A stretch of 64,000 bases of DNA from NCBI GenBank assembly GCA_008711295.1, contig VUYV01000290.1:62001-126000 (forward strand), read 5' to 3'. Each line of letters starts with the position of its first letter. Position 1 is the first letter of the stretch. Below the pieces are notes generated by a model that was not told where the DNA came from, did not search any database, and saw only the letters and a list, made by a program, of their open reading frames with translations. This stretch comes from Anarhynchus alexandrinus. Its lineage: Eukaryota > Chordata > Aves > Charadriiformes > Charadriidae. Positions 50,047 to 62,905 of the stretch are shown here, piece after piece. Made by a program: the position numbers and the translations under genes.

Positions 50047-53000
50047 CTCTTCAGGCCTGCTGACACAGGGTGTGAATTTGGTGAATTATGTTGATTTTGG
50101 GGTATGCAGCAGAATTTCCCCATGTCATGGCAAGTGTAGAGGACAGTGCTGTGGGGGCTCAATTCCCTCTTATAACATCATTACCACTAGCGGGAGCCGG
50201 CCCTGGACAGGAATTAAAAATTGGTCTTTCTAAAGCGTTGTCTGGGGGCTGGGGCCTGATTTTGCTCGTGGGCTTTGTTCAGTGACTAGCCGCCAGCGTG
50301 GGGATGGCGCTCGGCAGGGCCGCACGTGTACCTGCCTGCATCCAGCTCCCCCGCTCAGCATCCTGCCAGACCAGGCCCCAGGCACGCCTGGGCTCTCGCG
50401 CCCCACTCTGCTGCGCTCGTAGCAGAAACCCTGTGTAAATTGCTGTCTTTTATTTTGACGTGGTCTTTAAAAGACCCTCCATGTTGCACGTTAATGACCA
50501 CCTCTGGCAAAAGCTTAATTTGGTTGCAGGAGGGGTGGGGGTGGGGGGAATGGATGCTTTAAATCTACCTGTGCTTCCTGTGCCTGGCCTGTGCCCAGCT
50601 GTGCGTGGAAGCCAGAGATTTTTCCACAGCACCTAGGACCCAAGCAGTGGGATTCTATTTTCAATTTCCTATTTAAAGAGGCTAAAAAATAAACAGGTTC
50701 CTGTTGTTTTAACCCAGGTAGGTCATTTGCTTTACTCTGTTTGTAGGTATTGGTTCATCATTGCAGTGTATTATTGTGGGTTCCAGAGGTGGATAATCAG
50801 CTGTACACTGTTGCAAAGATTTAGTTCCAGGTCACAGACAAGTAATGAAAAAACAGCAGTCACTGAGGATTTGATTTACACACTGCAATGACTATGTGAT
50901 AGCCCCTTTTGTGAGAAGGAAAGTCTCCCTCTGGAGACCACATTCTAACCAGTAGCAAACATTCAAGCTCCCTGGTGCTTCAGATGTCAATTATACCAAA
51001 GCCTCTTATTGTATAATGCAGGTCTGTTATAATAATACTGTCTGGAACAGCAATAATAATGGGAATGAATTTCCAAACAGTGGAGATGGGAGGGGGAGAC
51101 TGATCAATACGGGACTAATGATGGCCTTGTCTTTCACTGAAATAATTGTGATAAGGTTTACAGCACTTCCTTCCTACACCATGCTGTGCGGTAGTGTTGG
51201 TTTACTACCTGCTGTTATTGCTTTTGTATAAAAAGGTGTTAAAAAGAAACGTCTGTTAAGTTTTAAGGCTGTGAGTCTTTTTTAATGCAGTGGGGTTGTT
51301 CTAGTCAAGATGGTCTGTGGATATGAAAGATGCAACGTTCTCGGGAAGAAGTGAAATCTTTTATTAAACACACTGACACAGTTAGGAAGAAAGAAGATTT
51401 TGGGCTCAGAAATCAGTAGTAAGGTCCCCATTTTTATAGGGAATTACTCATACTTTATCAAAAAGATGCTATTGGAAGGCCAGATTTTTTCCAAGTGGAC
51501 TCATTCTGCTTGCTTGGACATACAAAGGTCTCTCCTTTGAGAGACAGTGTGAACATGTAAGGGTTCAAAAGAAAAGTTTTCTGGCACACTAAGCATGTTT
51601 TCTATTTATGTGACCTTATTTCTTGCCTGATAATTATGCGGGGGTTTCTCTGTTATTCCATCATGTGTATAACATGCATTCTGAGACCTGTTGGAAGAAA
51701 TATCCACTGAATTTTCTGATTAAAAAAAAAAAGATGATTTCTTTTAAGCGAGTCAAATTTTTGCGTCAACATTTTTATTCATGCAATGGGAAGCCATATC
51801 CTCATAATGTGTTCCTGAATGTTGGTGGAGAAAGCAGGGAAAACCCTACTAAAGGAGGAAGATAACAGCATATTGGAAGTTATTTGTTTGTTATATATTA
51901 AGTCCGAACATTTTCTGCAGTATCTCGGAGTTACTTTATTTCTCAATATGCTGGAATGATGGATTCCATACATTTTGTTTTGTGAAGTGAGAGAAATTGA
52001 AAGAAAACATAGCCCGAGTCTAATGATAAAAATCCCCTCTGTTGAAGCTCTTCATTACAGTACTTTTCAGAACAGAAAAGACGAACTGCTTTTGCAGTGG
52101 CACAGGTCCAATCTCAAACTAGAATCAATTGCTTTGCCAACGCTGAACACAAAGGATGTTCATTGTTTGCAAACTGATTTTTTTCTTAGTGTGTGCAAAA
52201 CCAATGATCAGATTTTTTTTTTTTCTTTAGAGAAACCCCTGCAGTGAAAAAACTGCAGCTGATTCTGTGCTTCCCATCCTGGTTTGCAGGAAGGCTTCTT
52301 GCTTCACAGTGTGATTTCTTCATAATAGCGGCATGACAACAGCATGCCAATGTTTTGAAAAAGCAATGGCCAATGTTACAACGCAGTTGCTTATGTTAGC
52401 TACTTACTGCTGGTTTGGATTTTTTGCCTTGAGAAAATAAATTTGCCTTTGTGATCTTACTCTTTTGAGGCTTACCTTGCTGCATATAACAAACCTGTAT
52501 CTATGTCTGCCTGTCTATGTATATAAGTTTTGGCAGGAGTAGAGGGACCTTCCCAGGACTGCCCCCTCCTGTCACAAGTAACTGCATTGTATCATGCTTG
52601 GTATCAACTGATGAAATTCCATGTTAAAAATGAGGAAAGTTTTTTTTCCCCTTGTTATTTTTATGCAAAGTCTGCCTCAGAGTCACTTTTTTCCTGAAGC
52701 TTATGATCTTTTTTCTAATATCTAAACATACTTCTGGCTGACTTCTCCCTATTACTGTGCCAACATTGTCTTTACATTCTTCTTTCCTCCCCTCATATAC
52801 TTCCTCCTTGGTATATTTGCAGACAATAATCACATCCCTTTCCATGTCTTTTGCTGCAAGCCAGCATCTGACAATATAAGATCCTTATGGGGTGGCAAAA
52901 ACTCACCCAGTCATTGACATTTAACCCCTGGGACATAGTGGATATGGCATCTACCCGGAGTCATCCTAACTGTGACTGCAGTATTTTCGACCTTGAGGAC

Positions 53001-55011
53001 TGGATTACGAGTGGAGGCGGGTGATGCTAATTTCGCGAAGTTGTATTTATTTATTGGCCATACTCCCCTGCAGAGCATTGCATAGCGTACAGAAAACTGC
53101 TCCGTGCCAGAGCGCACACTGTACGTGTTCCATGGAAAACAATCCCACTTGCTGACAGGAAAGTGAAAGTAATCTAGGTGCTGCATTAGCTATGTATGTA
53201 TTAAAGCTGAATCAATTGCTTATTTGAATCTTGCCTACACATCTCTCTACGCAACATCTCCCAGTTGGCTGCAGTTTCCTCAAAAGTCTTTGCAGCTAAA
53301 TGACGTATTGTAAATTACTCTGTGGTTTGTGGAGGTGTTCAATATTGGTAATTCAAGCCATGCTGCCTGTTTGTTACCGGTCACATGGCACAGTGTTTCT
53401 TCCACAACTGAATGAGCTTAGTGAGTCAAAATTTTATATTGAATCCTCACAGGAAGTTATTTGAAAACTTTCTGCAGAATATGCAGGGTTAAAGATTTGC
53501 TTGCTCCTGCACATTTGCACTGGTTTAACATGACCACAGAAATGCTGATAGGAAAGTTAACAGGAGGTTGTATATGTAGTAGCACTGATTTGTTTTAGGG
53601 AGTCCTGCAGAAACTTGTTTGCAGTATTCCTGAGCAATCATGTCAATATATCAGCATAAAAACTCCCAAATTTGCCATTTGCTGATATGTATCTCAAGCT
53701 GATGCAGGTCTCTCTGAGAATCTTTGCTAAATATTTAACAAAGTGTTGTAATGAGAATTTCTTTCCTATATGTTATAGATTCTTATATGTTTTCTGATAT
53801 CTAGTATTACAGGATGTTCACTGGTTCTCTTGGTAAGATGCTGTACAGTATCAGTTATGACATCTATCAAATAGAAGAAATGGCATACATTTTGTGAAGC
53901 ATTCTGCTTTACTTCTATTTGCAGATTTTTTTTCCTGCTTGTTCACTAATTGGCAGCACTGAGTAATTTGGAATCTGTCTTCCCACTGAACCAGTTGAGT
54001 GTTCTGTGTGCGTATGCATATGTTTATAAAGTCTTAGGATTAGCCTACGTGGTAACTAGAACCAAAGGAAATAACTGCATTCTAATTCATAATATTTTGA
54101 TTAAGGTCTATTTGTAGACCCTGGTTTTGATGTAATTTAAGCTGATAGAAGAAATCACATTAAGCTATACTGAAATGACTCTGAAATCTGTGTCTCATGC
54201 TAACTACTGCTGAAATGCTAAGGGTGTGATTTACAACTGATTTAATTGGATTGGTTCCATTTACCATCTAAACAAGCCCTTAAATGTTGGAGTGTTTACC
54301 ACCTGTTGTGACTCTTACCTTACAGAGATCTCTGTTCACAGGCAGGAGGGTGTGCACTATAATGAGAGGAAAAAGAGGGCAATAAATGTGCATCTCAGCT
54401 TATGCATGCTATTAAGCTTGCCCCTGGAAAAAAAGTGAAATTTTTTCTAAAATTTACAATAAATTTCTTCAGCATGTGGATGGCTATTTCTGCCTAGCTT
54501 CTGACAAGTACTGCATTTCCTTCTCATCAGTTAATAGTTAATTATGGGACAGTTAATGTGGAAAAAGGTTTCTTTGTTGTAATTGGTATATCATGCTAGC
54601 TCCTCTTGTGCTGCTGCTGTACAAATCTAGGTCTTGTAACAGTTTGCGAGCAACTCTGGTAGACAATCCTGAAAAATACAAAGGATTTTTAAAAATTTAG
54701 TTGGGATGTTGCTTTTTGGAGCTGAGTCTTTGCCATAGTCAGTGGGAAAAATATATTTAAGACAGAATGGTCTATACTGGAGAAACCTTTTGAGGTATTT
54801 TGATGTAACCAGTTTGGACTGTTGACAAAACATAGTCACCCTGCTCCCCTCATAGTCTTCTCTGCAAATGTAATTGACTGAGTCTTCCTTTGCTGGTCTT
54901 CTGCAATAGTTCTTATTTGCTGTCCTGGAGAAGGCATGGTAATTGGAGTTTGAAAGAAAAGCTGCAATGGGACCATCTTTAAGGATCAGGAACTGTGAGG
55001 AAGAGGCAGGA
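50047..55011. other. Gene-free noncoding stretch
   Basis: Noncoding sequence with a CpG-rich patch just after the CR1 tail (listed separately) and then AT-rich DNA. An acceptor-like tract TTTTTTTTTTTTCTTTAG ends at about 52211 without a paired donor. The minus-strand open frame at 54627-55016 (129 codons) has no recognised domain and abuts the CR1 body. No gene is supported. Confidence 0.65.
50289..50420. promoter_or_regulatory. Short CpG-rich patch
   Basis: About 12 CpG dinucleotides fall in ~130 bp of GC-rich sequence, while neighbouring kilobases are CpG-poor. It is shorter than a standard CpG island (200 bp or more), and no TATA, initiator or first exon is apparent. It could be a minor promoter, an enhancer or a GC-biased remnant. 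Confidence 0.25.
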
Positions 55012-57848
55012 TCCACCTAAGTGGGGCAAAAGCATCCTTGCCAACAGGCTGGCCAACCTGGTTGGGAGACCTCTAAGCTAGGAATGACGGGAGCTACAGG
55101 ATGACCCACAGTCAAGTGAGGAAGTGGTCATCCAGTCTGGTAAGGAAAGGGTGCAGGGTGACATGGACAAGACAGACCTGTGGAAACCAACAAAACAGAA
55201 TCAAAGGAGGCTCACCCCAAGCATATGCACACAAATTAAGGAAGTACCTACAGGATAGCATGAGGGGGGAAGCATTTGTAGCTTATCTTGAAAATCAGCA
55301 CAACTGCATGCATGTCTGTAATGCCTCTACATTAACACACACAGCCAGAGGACCAAACAGGAAGAATTACAGGTCTGCATGCAGTTATAGGTCAGTGATC
55401 TCCTTTGGGATCACAGAGATGTGACGGGATAATTCTCACAACTGGAACACTGCCATGGCTGGATACAGGCTCTTTTGTAAGGACAGGTCCAGACAGCAAG
55501 GATGGGAGTTATCTTTTCTTTATATGTGGGAGAGCAGCAAGAACTCATGGAGGTATGCCTAGAGATGGAAAAGTCCAGCTGGGAACTTGTGGATCAGGAC
55601 TGGAGGGCAGAACAATGTGGGTGACATTGTGGTGGATGTCTGCTACTGACTTGTCTGATCAGGAAGAAGTAGTAGATGAGGCCTTCTTCAGCCAGTTGGA
55701 AGAATCATGTTTGCAAGCCCTGGTCCTCATGAGGGAATCTAGTCACTCTGATATTTGCTGGAAGGACAACACAGCAAGGCGCAAAAGCAATCCAGGACAT
55801 TTCTGGAGTGCATTGATGAGAAGGCTCAAAGAGAGCGCTGGTTGATTTTTTTCAAGAATCACCTCTGTGAGCTTCAGACTGGTCAATCCAAACATGCAGG
55901 AAGTCAAGCAAAGGTGCCAGGAGGCTGGCATGGATGCACAAGGATCTTCTGACTCAAACATAAAAAGGAAGAATATAAGACCTGGAAGCAGGTGCAGGAA
56001 GAATATAGACATACTGTCCAAGCATGCAGAGATGGTGTTAGGAAAACCAAATACCACCTATTGAATCTGGTAAAGGATGTGAAGGGTAACTAGAACTTCT
56101 ACAGATACAACAGATACAGAAGAAAGACTACGGAAAATGTGGGCACACTGATGAATGGGGCAGGGGACCTGATGACAAAAGGCATGGAGAAGGCCGAGGT
56201 ACTGCATGCCTTCTCTGCTTCAGTCCTTACTGGTAAGATTTGCCGCAAGAAATCCCAGATCTCTGAGACAAGTAGGAAAGTCTGGAGCAAGGGGCACTTG
56301 CCTTTTGTGAAGGAGGATCAGCTTAATGTGTCCATTTAAACAAACTGGACATACACAAGTCCATGGGGCCTGATGGGGATGCACCCATGAGTGCTGAGGG
56401 AGCTCACCAATGTTGCTGTGAGGCAACTCTCAATAATATACAAAAGATCGTGGAGATTGGGGGAGATTCTTGTACACTGAAAGAAAGCAGATGTTGCTGG
56501 TATCATCAATAAGGACAAGGAGGATCAAGGGAACTACAGGCCAGTCAGCGTCATCTCAGTCCCTGAGGAGTTCGTGGAGCAAGTAATCCTGGAAACCATT
56601 TCCAAATGTATGAAGGACAGCAAGATGGTGGAGAGTAGTCAGCATGGATTTATGAAGGGGAAGTCATGCTTAAGCAACCTGATGGCCTTCTACAGTGAGA
56701 TGACCGGTTCATCGTGGTTGCGAGAAGAGCAGTTAATGTTGTTTCTCTTGTCTTCAGTAAGTCTTTTGATAGTGTCTCCCATAACATCCTCATAGACGAA
56801 CTCAAGAAGTACAGACTAGATGAGTAGACAGTGAGGTGGACTGAAAACTGTCTGAACTGCTGGGTTGTGATCAGCAACTGGAGGCCAGTCACTAGTGGTG
56901 TACCCTAAGGAAAGATACTACAGCCAACACTTTAACATCTTCATTAATGATCCCATTGACGTGACAAACAGCATCCTTAGCAAGACTGCAAATGTTATGA
57001 ATTTGGGAGGAGTAGTTGATAGTCCAGATGGGTATGCTGCCATTCAGAGGGAACTCGGCAGACTGGGGAAATGGACCAAGAACAACCTCATAAAGTTCAA
57101 CAACAGGAAATGCTACTTCCTGCCCCTGGGGAGGAACAGTGCCATGCACCAGGACAGGATGAGAGTCAACCAGTTGGAAAGCAGCTTTGAAGAGACTTTG
57201 TTGGCCAGGACAAGTTGACCAAGAGCCAGCAGTGCACCCTTGCAGCAAAAAGAAGGTCAACAGCCTCCTGGGCTGCACTAAGTAGAGCATGACCGGTAGG
57301 TTGAAGGAGATGATCCTTCCGCTCCTCTCAGTCCTGGTGACACCCTTCTGAAATTCTGGGTCCAGTTTTGAGCTCCCCAGTGCAAGAGAGACATGGACAT
57401 ACTGGAGGGGGTCCAGCAAAGAGCTATGAAAATGATTAAAGTACTGGAACATCTGGCATATGAGGAGAGGCTGAGAGAGCTGGGACTGTTCACCCTAAAC
57501 AAGAGAGGACTCAGGGCAGGTCTTTTCAATGTGTATAAATAACTGATGGGGCAGGGGTAAAGAGGACAGAGCCAGACTCTTCTCAATAGTGCCCAATGAA
57601 AGGACAAGAGGTAATGGGCACAAACTGAAATACAGGAAATTCTGTTTAAACATAAAAGAAAACTTTTTTACTGTATAGGTGGTCGAATGCTGGAACAAGT
57701 TGTCCAAAGAGTTTGAAGAGCCTCCATCCTTGGAGTTACTCAAAACCTTACTGGGCCAACCTGCTCTAGTTGCCCCTTCTTTGAACAGAGATATTGTATT
57801 AGACAATCTCCAGAGGTCCCTTTGCACCTCAGCGATTCTGTGAATCAG
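55012..57848 (+). mobile_element. Degenerate CR1 LINE, ORF2 remnants (5'-truncated)
   Basis: A sense-strand CR1 body of about 2.8 kb. CR1 ORF2 encodes an endonuclease followed by a reverse transcriptase; here both are broken into frames by indels and stops. Endonuclease-region blocks are visible at about 55310-55845. The spot where the catalytic GDFN motif belongs reads RESS (about 55732-55743). Reverse transcriptase blocks include NYRPVS (56532-56549), QHGFMKGKS from 56640 and SFDSVSHNIL (about 56760). The catalytic FADD block is replaced by TANV around 56985-56998. A junction near 55830 seems to lack the end of the endonuclease and the linker, so an internal deletion is likely. The 3' end (AATCTCCAGAGGTCCC, then ATTCTGTGAATC) matches CR1 tails. 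It is an old dead copy; the 5' edge is uncertain. Confidence 0.93.
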
Positions 57849-59880
57849 TAATTTTTGCAGTTCTCTACTTAAGGTAAATTTGATTGTGGAATCTGCTAGA
57901 TATATGCCTCTATAAGGAAACTAAATGGAAGCCAAAAAATCAGTCTGAACTTAAACTGAGATAGCTCAGGTCACAGCAACACCAACAGATTGGGGAAATA
58001 TATTTAAAAAACCCCAACAACCCAAAAGCAGGAAGTCACCCTCCTTTTCTCCAAGGCATGTTTACCCCGGCTTCTACCAGCAACTTCCTTCCTCTTTGAC
58101 CCCAGGTAACTCATTACCTTGTCATTTCTTTTTGTCTCCTGTGTTCCACACTGCTCTGCATGTTCTCTCTTTTTTCGATGACTTGACTTAAGTATTACCA
58201 GCCCATTAGGTTCACCGTTTCCTGCTGGCCCAGCAATCACAATTAAAATGTCTCACATTAGAGTTTGATTCAAGCAGAATGCCCTACTGGGACGTGAGCT
58301 CAGTGGCAAAAGCAATAATCAAGGTTTCAATAGGATTTGCTCACAACCTTATTGCTTTCCTGAGATACTGACAAATCAGTGCCTTTAGGCACCAAATTCT
58401 GTCATCTTATTCATTCAGACTTTCACATCTTTCTTTGGTCCTTCCATGTTTCCCACTGTTTAGCCTCAAATTCCCTCTGATCTCTAAGATACCATAATCT
58501 AATAGCCACTTTGTTCATAATTTCCCAGAGTTCATAAGAATTATGGATCTTTCTGCCTACAGATTACTGGGATCATTAGTGTTCAGCTCTTAGCCACCTT
58601 CTCATTCCATCCAGCCTAATGGTGCAAAAATGGAACATTATTTGGGTGGAGGTCTCTGTTGCTCATATGCTGTCATCAGTGAATATCTTAAGTTGCTTCA
58701 TACATTGGTTTTCACAGCATTCTTCTTTAATGGCTTCCAGCATCTCTGTTTTCAAGCTTTAACAAATTCAAAATGCTGGATTAAATCAGTAAGTGAGTCT
58801 AAGACTCATGTGTTTTTTGACCTTCATGTGCTCTTTCTCATTAAGGCTGTTGTTTATCATCTTTCTCTACTCAGAAATGTTCTGATTCATCTATAAGGAG
58901 AAGAGCTAACCTAGATCATATCTACCCACCTTGGACACATTCTCTGTTCTTCCAGTTTAGCCCTCTTCTCCTTTTCTGTTCTTTTACTATATAGTTTATA
59001 TTTGGTAGGCTCTTTAAAACGCCTTATGATTTGTTTTTTCTCCCTAGAACTGACCCTCAGAATTTCAGAAAGCTAGACACAGGTTTTTAGGATGCCAAAT
59101 GAAGTTCTTAATTGGATGTCCAATTTGTGCCTGCCAGGCAAGCAGGCTGATTCTCTGTACAAGCAGGTACCCCTTTTATACATGGAGCCTGCCAAACCAT
59201 TAGTACCATTGCTCAGCAGGTTCACAGTTTCTTGATGGTCCAGGAACCATAAGCAGCAAGCCAATTCAACTTACAAATTGATTATTAATTCTACTAAAAA
59301 ATAACCTGTCCGTGTCCTCCTCATTCTCAGAACACTTAAGTTTTGTGTTGGTGTTAAAAAAAAAAAATATTAAAAAAGTCCCCAAACTCTTGGGGAGGAA
59401 CAAGACCACATGATGTTTGTAAAAGCGTGTGTATACTGCTGGGTTTAAGTACTGTTCAGTATGCCTAGATCAGTGTGTTCTTTCTGTGAGAGAATATGTT
59501 CTTATTTTCATGCTTTTAAAGGTTTTAGTAATATGAGATAGGATAGTGTGCCTGGCAGTCTTTTCTCTATTTTGTGAACCCAGCGAACACCAGAATTCCT
59601 GGAACGTTCTCAGAGCTGATGGGTAGCTTACCTCTACAGCAAGAGCCCATCATCACAGACTCCCTTTGCCATGAATTCGCTAAAGCCATCTAGAAATAAG
59701 TGTACAAATTTTCCAGCGATTTTACTTTAATAGCTTAATCTCTTACTTAGAGCCAAAAATGCACCTTGTCCTGTCAAGATAATAATGCCTGTAGCTTTAG
59801 ACAGACTTTTCACTTCTTGTGCCCTTTGGCAAAGAGAAGGCAGGAAAAAGGGGTTTTTTTCCTGATATTTCTAGAAACAG
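57849..59880. other. Gene-free noncoding stretch between CR1 and LTR
   Basis: No gene or recognisable repeat. The + strand is rather pyrimidine-rich at 58020-58200 and 58890-59050. GGTTCACNGTTTC followed by a TGG-containing segment occurs at about 58209 and 59219, but the similarity is short and not convincing. Confidence 0.55.
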
Positions 59881-60484
59881 TGTGCTGGTTTTGGCTGGGG
59901 CAGAGTTAGTTTTCTTCAGAGTAGCTAGAATGGGGCTGTGTTTTGGATACATGCTGGAAACAGCGTTGATAATACAGGGGTGTTTTAGTTATTGCTGAGC
60001 AGTGCTTAGACAGAGTCAAAGCCTTTTCTGCTCCTCCTACCGCCCTGCTAGCGAGTAGGCTGGGGGTGCAATAGAAGTTGGGAGGAGACACAGCCGGGAC
60101 AGCTGACCCCAACTGACCAAAGGGATATCCCAAACCATAGTTTGTCATGCTCAGCATATAAACTAGGGGGAAGGTTGGCTGGGGGACCACTGCTTGGGGA
60201 CTGGCTGGGCATCAGTCCATTGGTGGTGAGCAGTTGTTTTCATTTGCATCACTTGTCTTTCTTGGGGTTTATTTCTCTTTGTTATTTTCCTTTTCATTTA
60301 CATTATATTAATATTTTTATCATCATCATTATTATTTTATTTCAATTATTGATCTGTCCTTATCTCAGCCCACGAGTTTTCTCACTTTTAGCCTTCCAGT
60401 TCTCTTTTCCCCATCCTGCTGACAGGAGGGAGTGAGCGAGCGGCTGTGTGGTGCTTGGTTGCCAGCTGGGATTAAACCACGACA
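59881..60484 (+). mobile_element. Solo LTR of an avian endogenous retrovirus
   Basis: A 604-bp element starting TGTGCTGGTTTTGGCTGGGG and ending TTAAACCACGACA, with the TG...CA ends of a retroviral LTR. Internal blocks (AGAGTTAGTTTTCTTCAGAG, the ACAGCTGACCCCAACTGACC region, CCCACGAGTTTTCTCACTTT and GGGAGTGAGCGAGCGGCTG) match an abundant avian LTR family, which I place with ERVL-like elements by memory only. No gag, pol or env sequence and no second LTR lie nearby, so it is a solo LTR left by recombination. I see no intact target-site duplication. The middle (about 60240-60350) is AT-rich, with ATC/ATT repeats. Open frames on both strands within it are not genes. Confidence 0.88.
60156..60162 (+). 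promoter_or_regulatory. TATA-like box of the LTR
   Basis: ATATAAA lies about 275 bp into the LTR, after the GTCATGCTCAGC segment, where the U3 promoter TATA box of this LTR type is expected. Whether it still drives transcription is unknown. Confidence 0.4.
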
Positions 60485-62792
60485 GCAGCGAGGTGTTTCG
60501 TTTCATTTGGTAGCAGCTAGGATTTCTGCTTCTGAAAGTTATACTGTGGGGGCCACGCCCACTGACTGAATTGATGATAAATCTGTATTTCTTCTTCTTT
60601 GGATTAGGTTTTGCTACAGTAATTCTTGCAGTTAAAAGTCATGGGGAGAATCATGTCATCTCAGAGGCACAGGTGGAGCGTGCAGGTATTAGGTAAAACC
60701 CAAAGAGCAAACAAATCTTAGTGATGAAGCTTACTGAAGCAAATGATAAAGTTTTCTTACTTACACAGGGTTTTGCATCAGGCTGCTGGTAGCAATTAGG
60801 TTTTGCATGCCTATCTCTTTATAGCAGATTAATCCTTTTTTTTTTTTTTCTTTTGAATGGAAGGTGTAGTGTATAGAATTGAAATCAAATACCATAAATC
60901 TCAGTAGGCCTGAAGACCCTGGGGACAGAAGAGCACAATCATGGCGCAGCATGGCGTGGCATATGCAGTTCGGTAAAGTCGTTGTTTCTGCAGGCTTCTT
61001 TCTGAGATTCCTCTTGGCTTTTAGTTCTCCTCTACAGGCAGCTTGTAAACATTTCAGCAGAGATTATGTTGCAGTGAATCTCTTGCAAATGAAGTCTGAG
61101 TTGTCTAAGTTAAATTCAGTTTCCAGCACTGTTTTAGATTTAGGGCAATTGATTCCAGTAATGATAAAATCAAGGGGAGTTGCATGCAGAATGGGAATAC
61201 TTAAGCAAAGAAATGAACGATATTGCAAATATTGGAGGAAATCATTGCCTGGCTTATGTAGTCAGAACTCTACTGGACTAGGATCTATCCTGAACAAAGT
61301 ACTTACGATCCCTAAACCTTTGTTAAATCAACACATTTTGAAATTACAGGAGGATTTGAATGTTCACGTCATCTTTGTAGCCAATTGATCATAACCGACT
61401 TTCCTCTGGAAAAAAACATACTGTGCCTGTCTAAAAGCTTCTCCCTTCCTCAGAACACTTGTAATTCTATTGTTGTTAAAGCTATTTAATGACTTTTGCA
61501 AAATCAACATGGAAAAATGAATGAGGCCTGCAAATGAAAGGATGACTTAGCAGGAACTGATCTATAGAAAATGCTTTTGCAAGAAGTAATTATTTGTCTC
61601 CCGCCTTTTGTCCTCTGCTAAAAAAAAATACTTACTTACAATTTATTTCAAAAGCTGAATAGAAATAAGAGAACAAAACCAACCAGTGTTTTCTGGCATG
61701 TTTCTGTTTGTCCGTCTCATAATTATAGCATCATTATCTGGATTTTAGTAAATATCTGCCTAGTGCTGAAATTATCTTAAATGCACAGACAACACACAAA
61801 TCTGTGTACAGGCAAAATGGCATTATCCAAGGTATATCTATACTTTGTGGGTTTAAATATCAGGTTAAAGGGAACAGGCAAAATACTGCCTGTGAGCATA
61901 TGCCTCTTCAGATGTCAATATGGTTGCTGATGAATCTTCTCTTGGTATCATCCCTAAAAGCTATTGCTGCACTGCCAAGTCACACAGAAACAAGTGTACA
62001 TGAAGTCCTACACATGAGATGCAAAGTAAAGTATATATATTTTTTTTTTTTTGCAGGTTATCTACTGCTAAATCACTATGGTTGTTTCTCTGGGTTGATG
62101 GTGTTGAGAACCTCTGAAAAAGCATTCCCATTATCTCACTTCTTCCCTTTGTTCCTTCTACCTTCAAATCCAACAAGGTCACTCGTGCCTCTGGTGAGAG
62201 GATTTATGGTTAAACAGTCTCAGGCTGGAATTTGGCCCATTAGACTCTCATCCACTTGCATATGGATGAGAATAATGAATGGCCTTTAATACAAGGTGAT
62301 CTTTGGACTTTCAAAGGTCTACAAAACAAACCCAAATTGCTTGTTGATTCCAGTGAAGCTGTGGATGGTAAGACACTGTGTATTTTTACTGTTTCTCTTA
62401 GTGGAGGTGGTTGTGGCCAGGTAAAGAAATACTACTTCTTCAGGAATACTTTTAAATGATCTGCTCCCCTTTGGAAGCTGCCAATTGTATACTCAGTCTT
62501 GCGCTCCATGTACATCTAAATGCTTCATTGACTTGTGCCAAGAGATGGAAACTGGCCTGCTTGTTTTAATACATTCCTGATGATTTTGATGGAAAATCTA
62601 AATGTTTAAAGAACACAGATCCTGCCCACTAGCAGCCAAAAGGATAAAATTTCACATTTGTTACTCTGGGGAATGAGGACACCCCCCCCTCGCCAAACAG
62701 TAAGAGCAGGCTCTTGAAGTTATAAAGAAACCAAGGAGTAAAAGCTGTGGTTAAGCTGAGAGTCATCTATGAGAGCAGACCTGCCCATCTTA
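60485..62792. other. Gene-free noncoding stretch
   Basis: It holds two of the longer + strand open frames (60879-61388, with the first ATG at 60951, and 61804-62289). Neither has a recognised domain, conserved motif or coding-like context, and both are within chance length. A strong acceptor-like tract (long T run then GCAG) ends at 62056 and another (TGTTTCTCTTAG) at about 62401, but only tiny exon-like segments follow. No gene is supported. Confidence 0.6.
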
Positions 62793-62905
62793 TAGAATCA
62801 CAGAATAGCCTAGGTTAGAAGGGATCTCTAAAGGTCATCTGGTCCAACCTTTCAAGGGAGAGGGAGCCAAGATGAGATTATCTAGCACCCTGTCCAATCT
62901 TCTCA
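62793..62905 (-). mobile_element. CR1 LINE 3' fragment, minus strand
   Basis: Read on the + strand, ATAGAATCACAGAATAGCC, GGTTAGAAGGGATCT, AGGTCATCTGGTCCAACC and AGCACCCTGTCCAATCTTCT follow the reverse complement of the CR1 3' untranslated region and its terminal octamer repeats. The element is therefore inserted in minus orientation, with its 3' end at about 62793 and truncation near 62905. It encodes no protein. It belongs to a different CR1 subfamily branch from the 50-kb copy, judging by its tail sequence. Confidence 0.88.

Noticed and set aside
56892..57452. 186-codon open frame on the minus strand, the longest in the window
   Set aside because: It is antisense to the degenerate CR1 reverse transcriptase region. 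The sense strand carries the recognisable protein remnants, so this frame is a shadow.
60879..61388. 169-codon + strand open frame with a hydrophobic stretch after the ATG at 60951
   Set aside because: It could suggest a signal peptide, but no known domain follows and there is no promoter or splice evidence. The length is compatible with chance.
61804..62289. 161-codon + strand open frame
   Set aside because: It crosses a long T run that gives a phenylalanine string, has no recognised domain and no ATG at its start.
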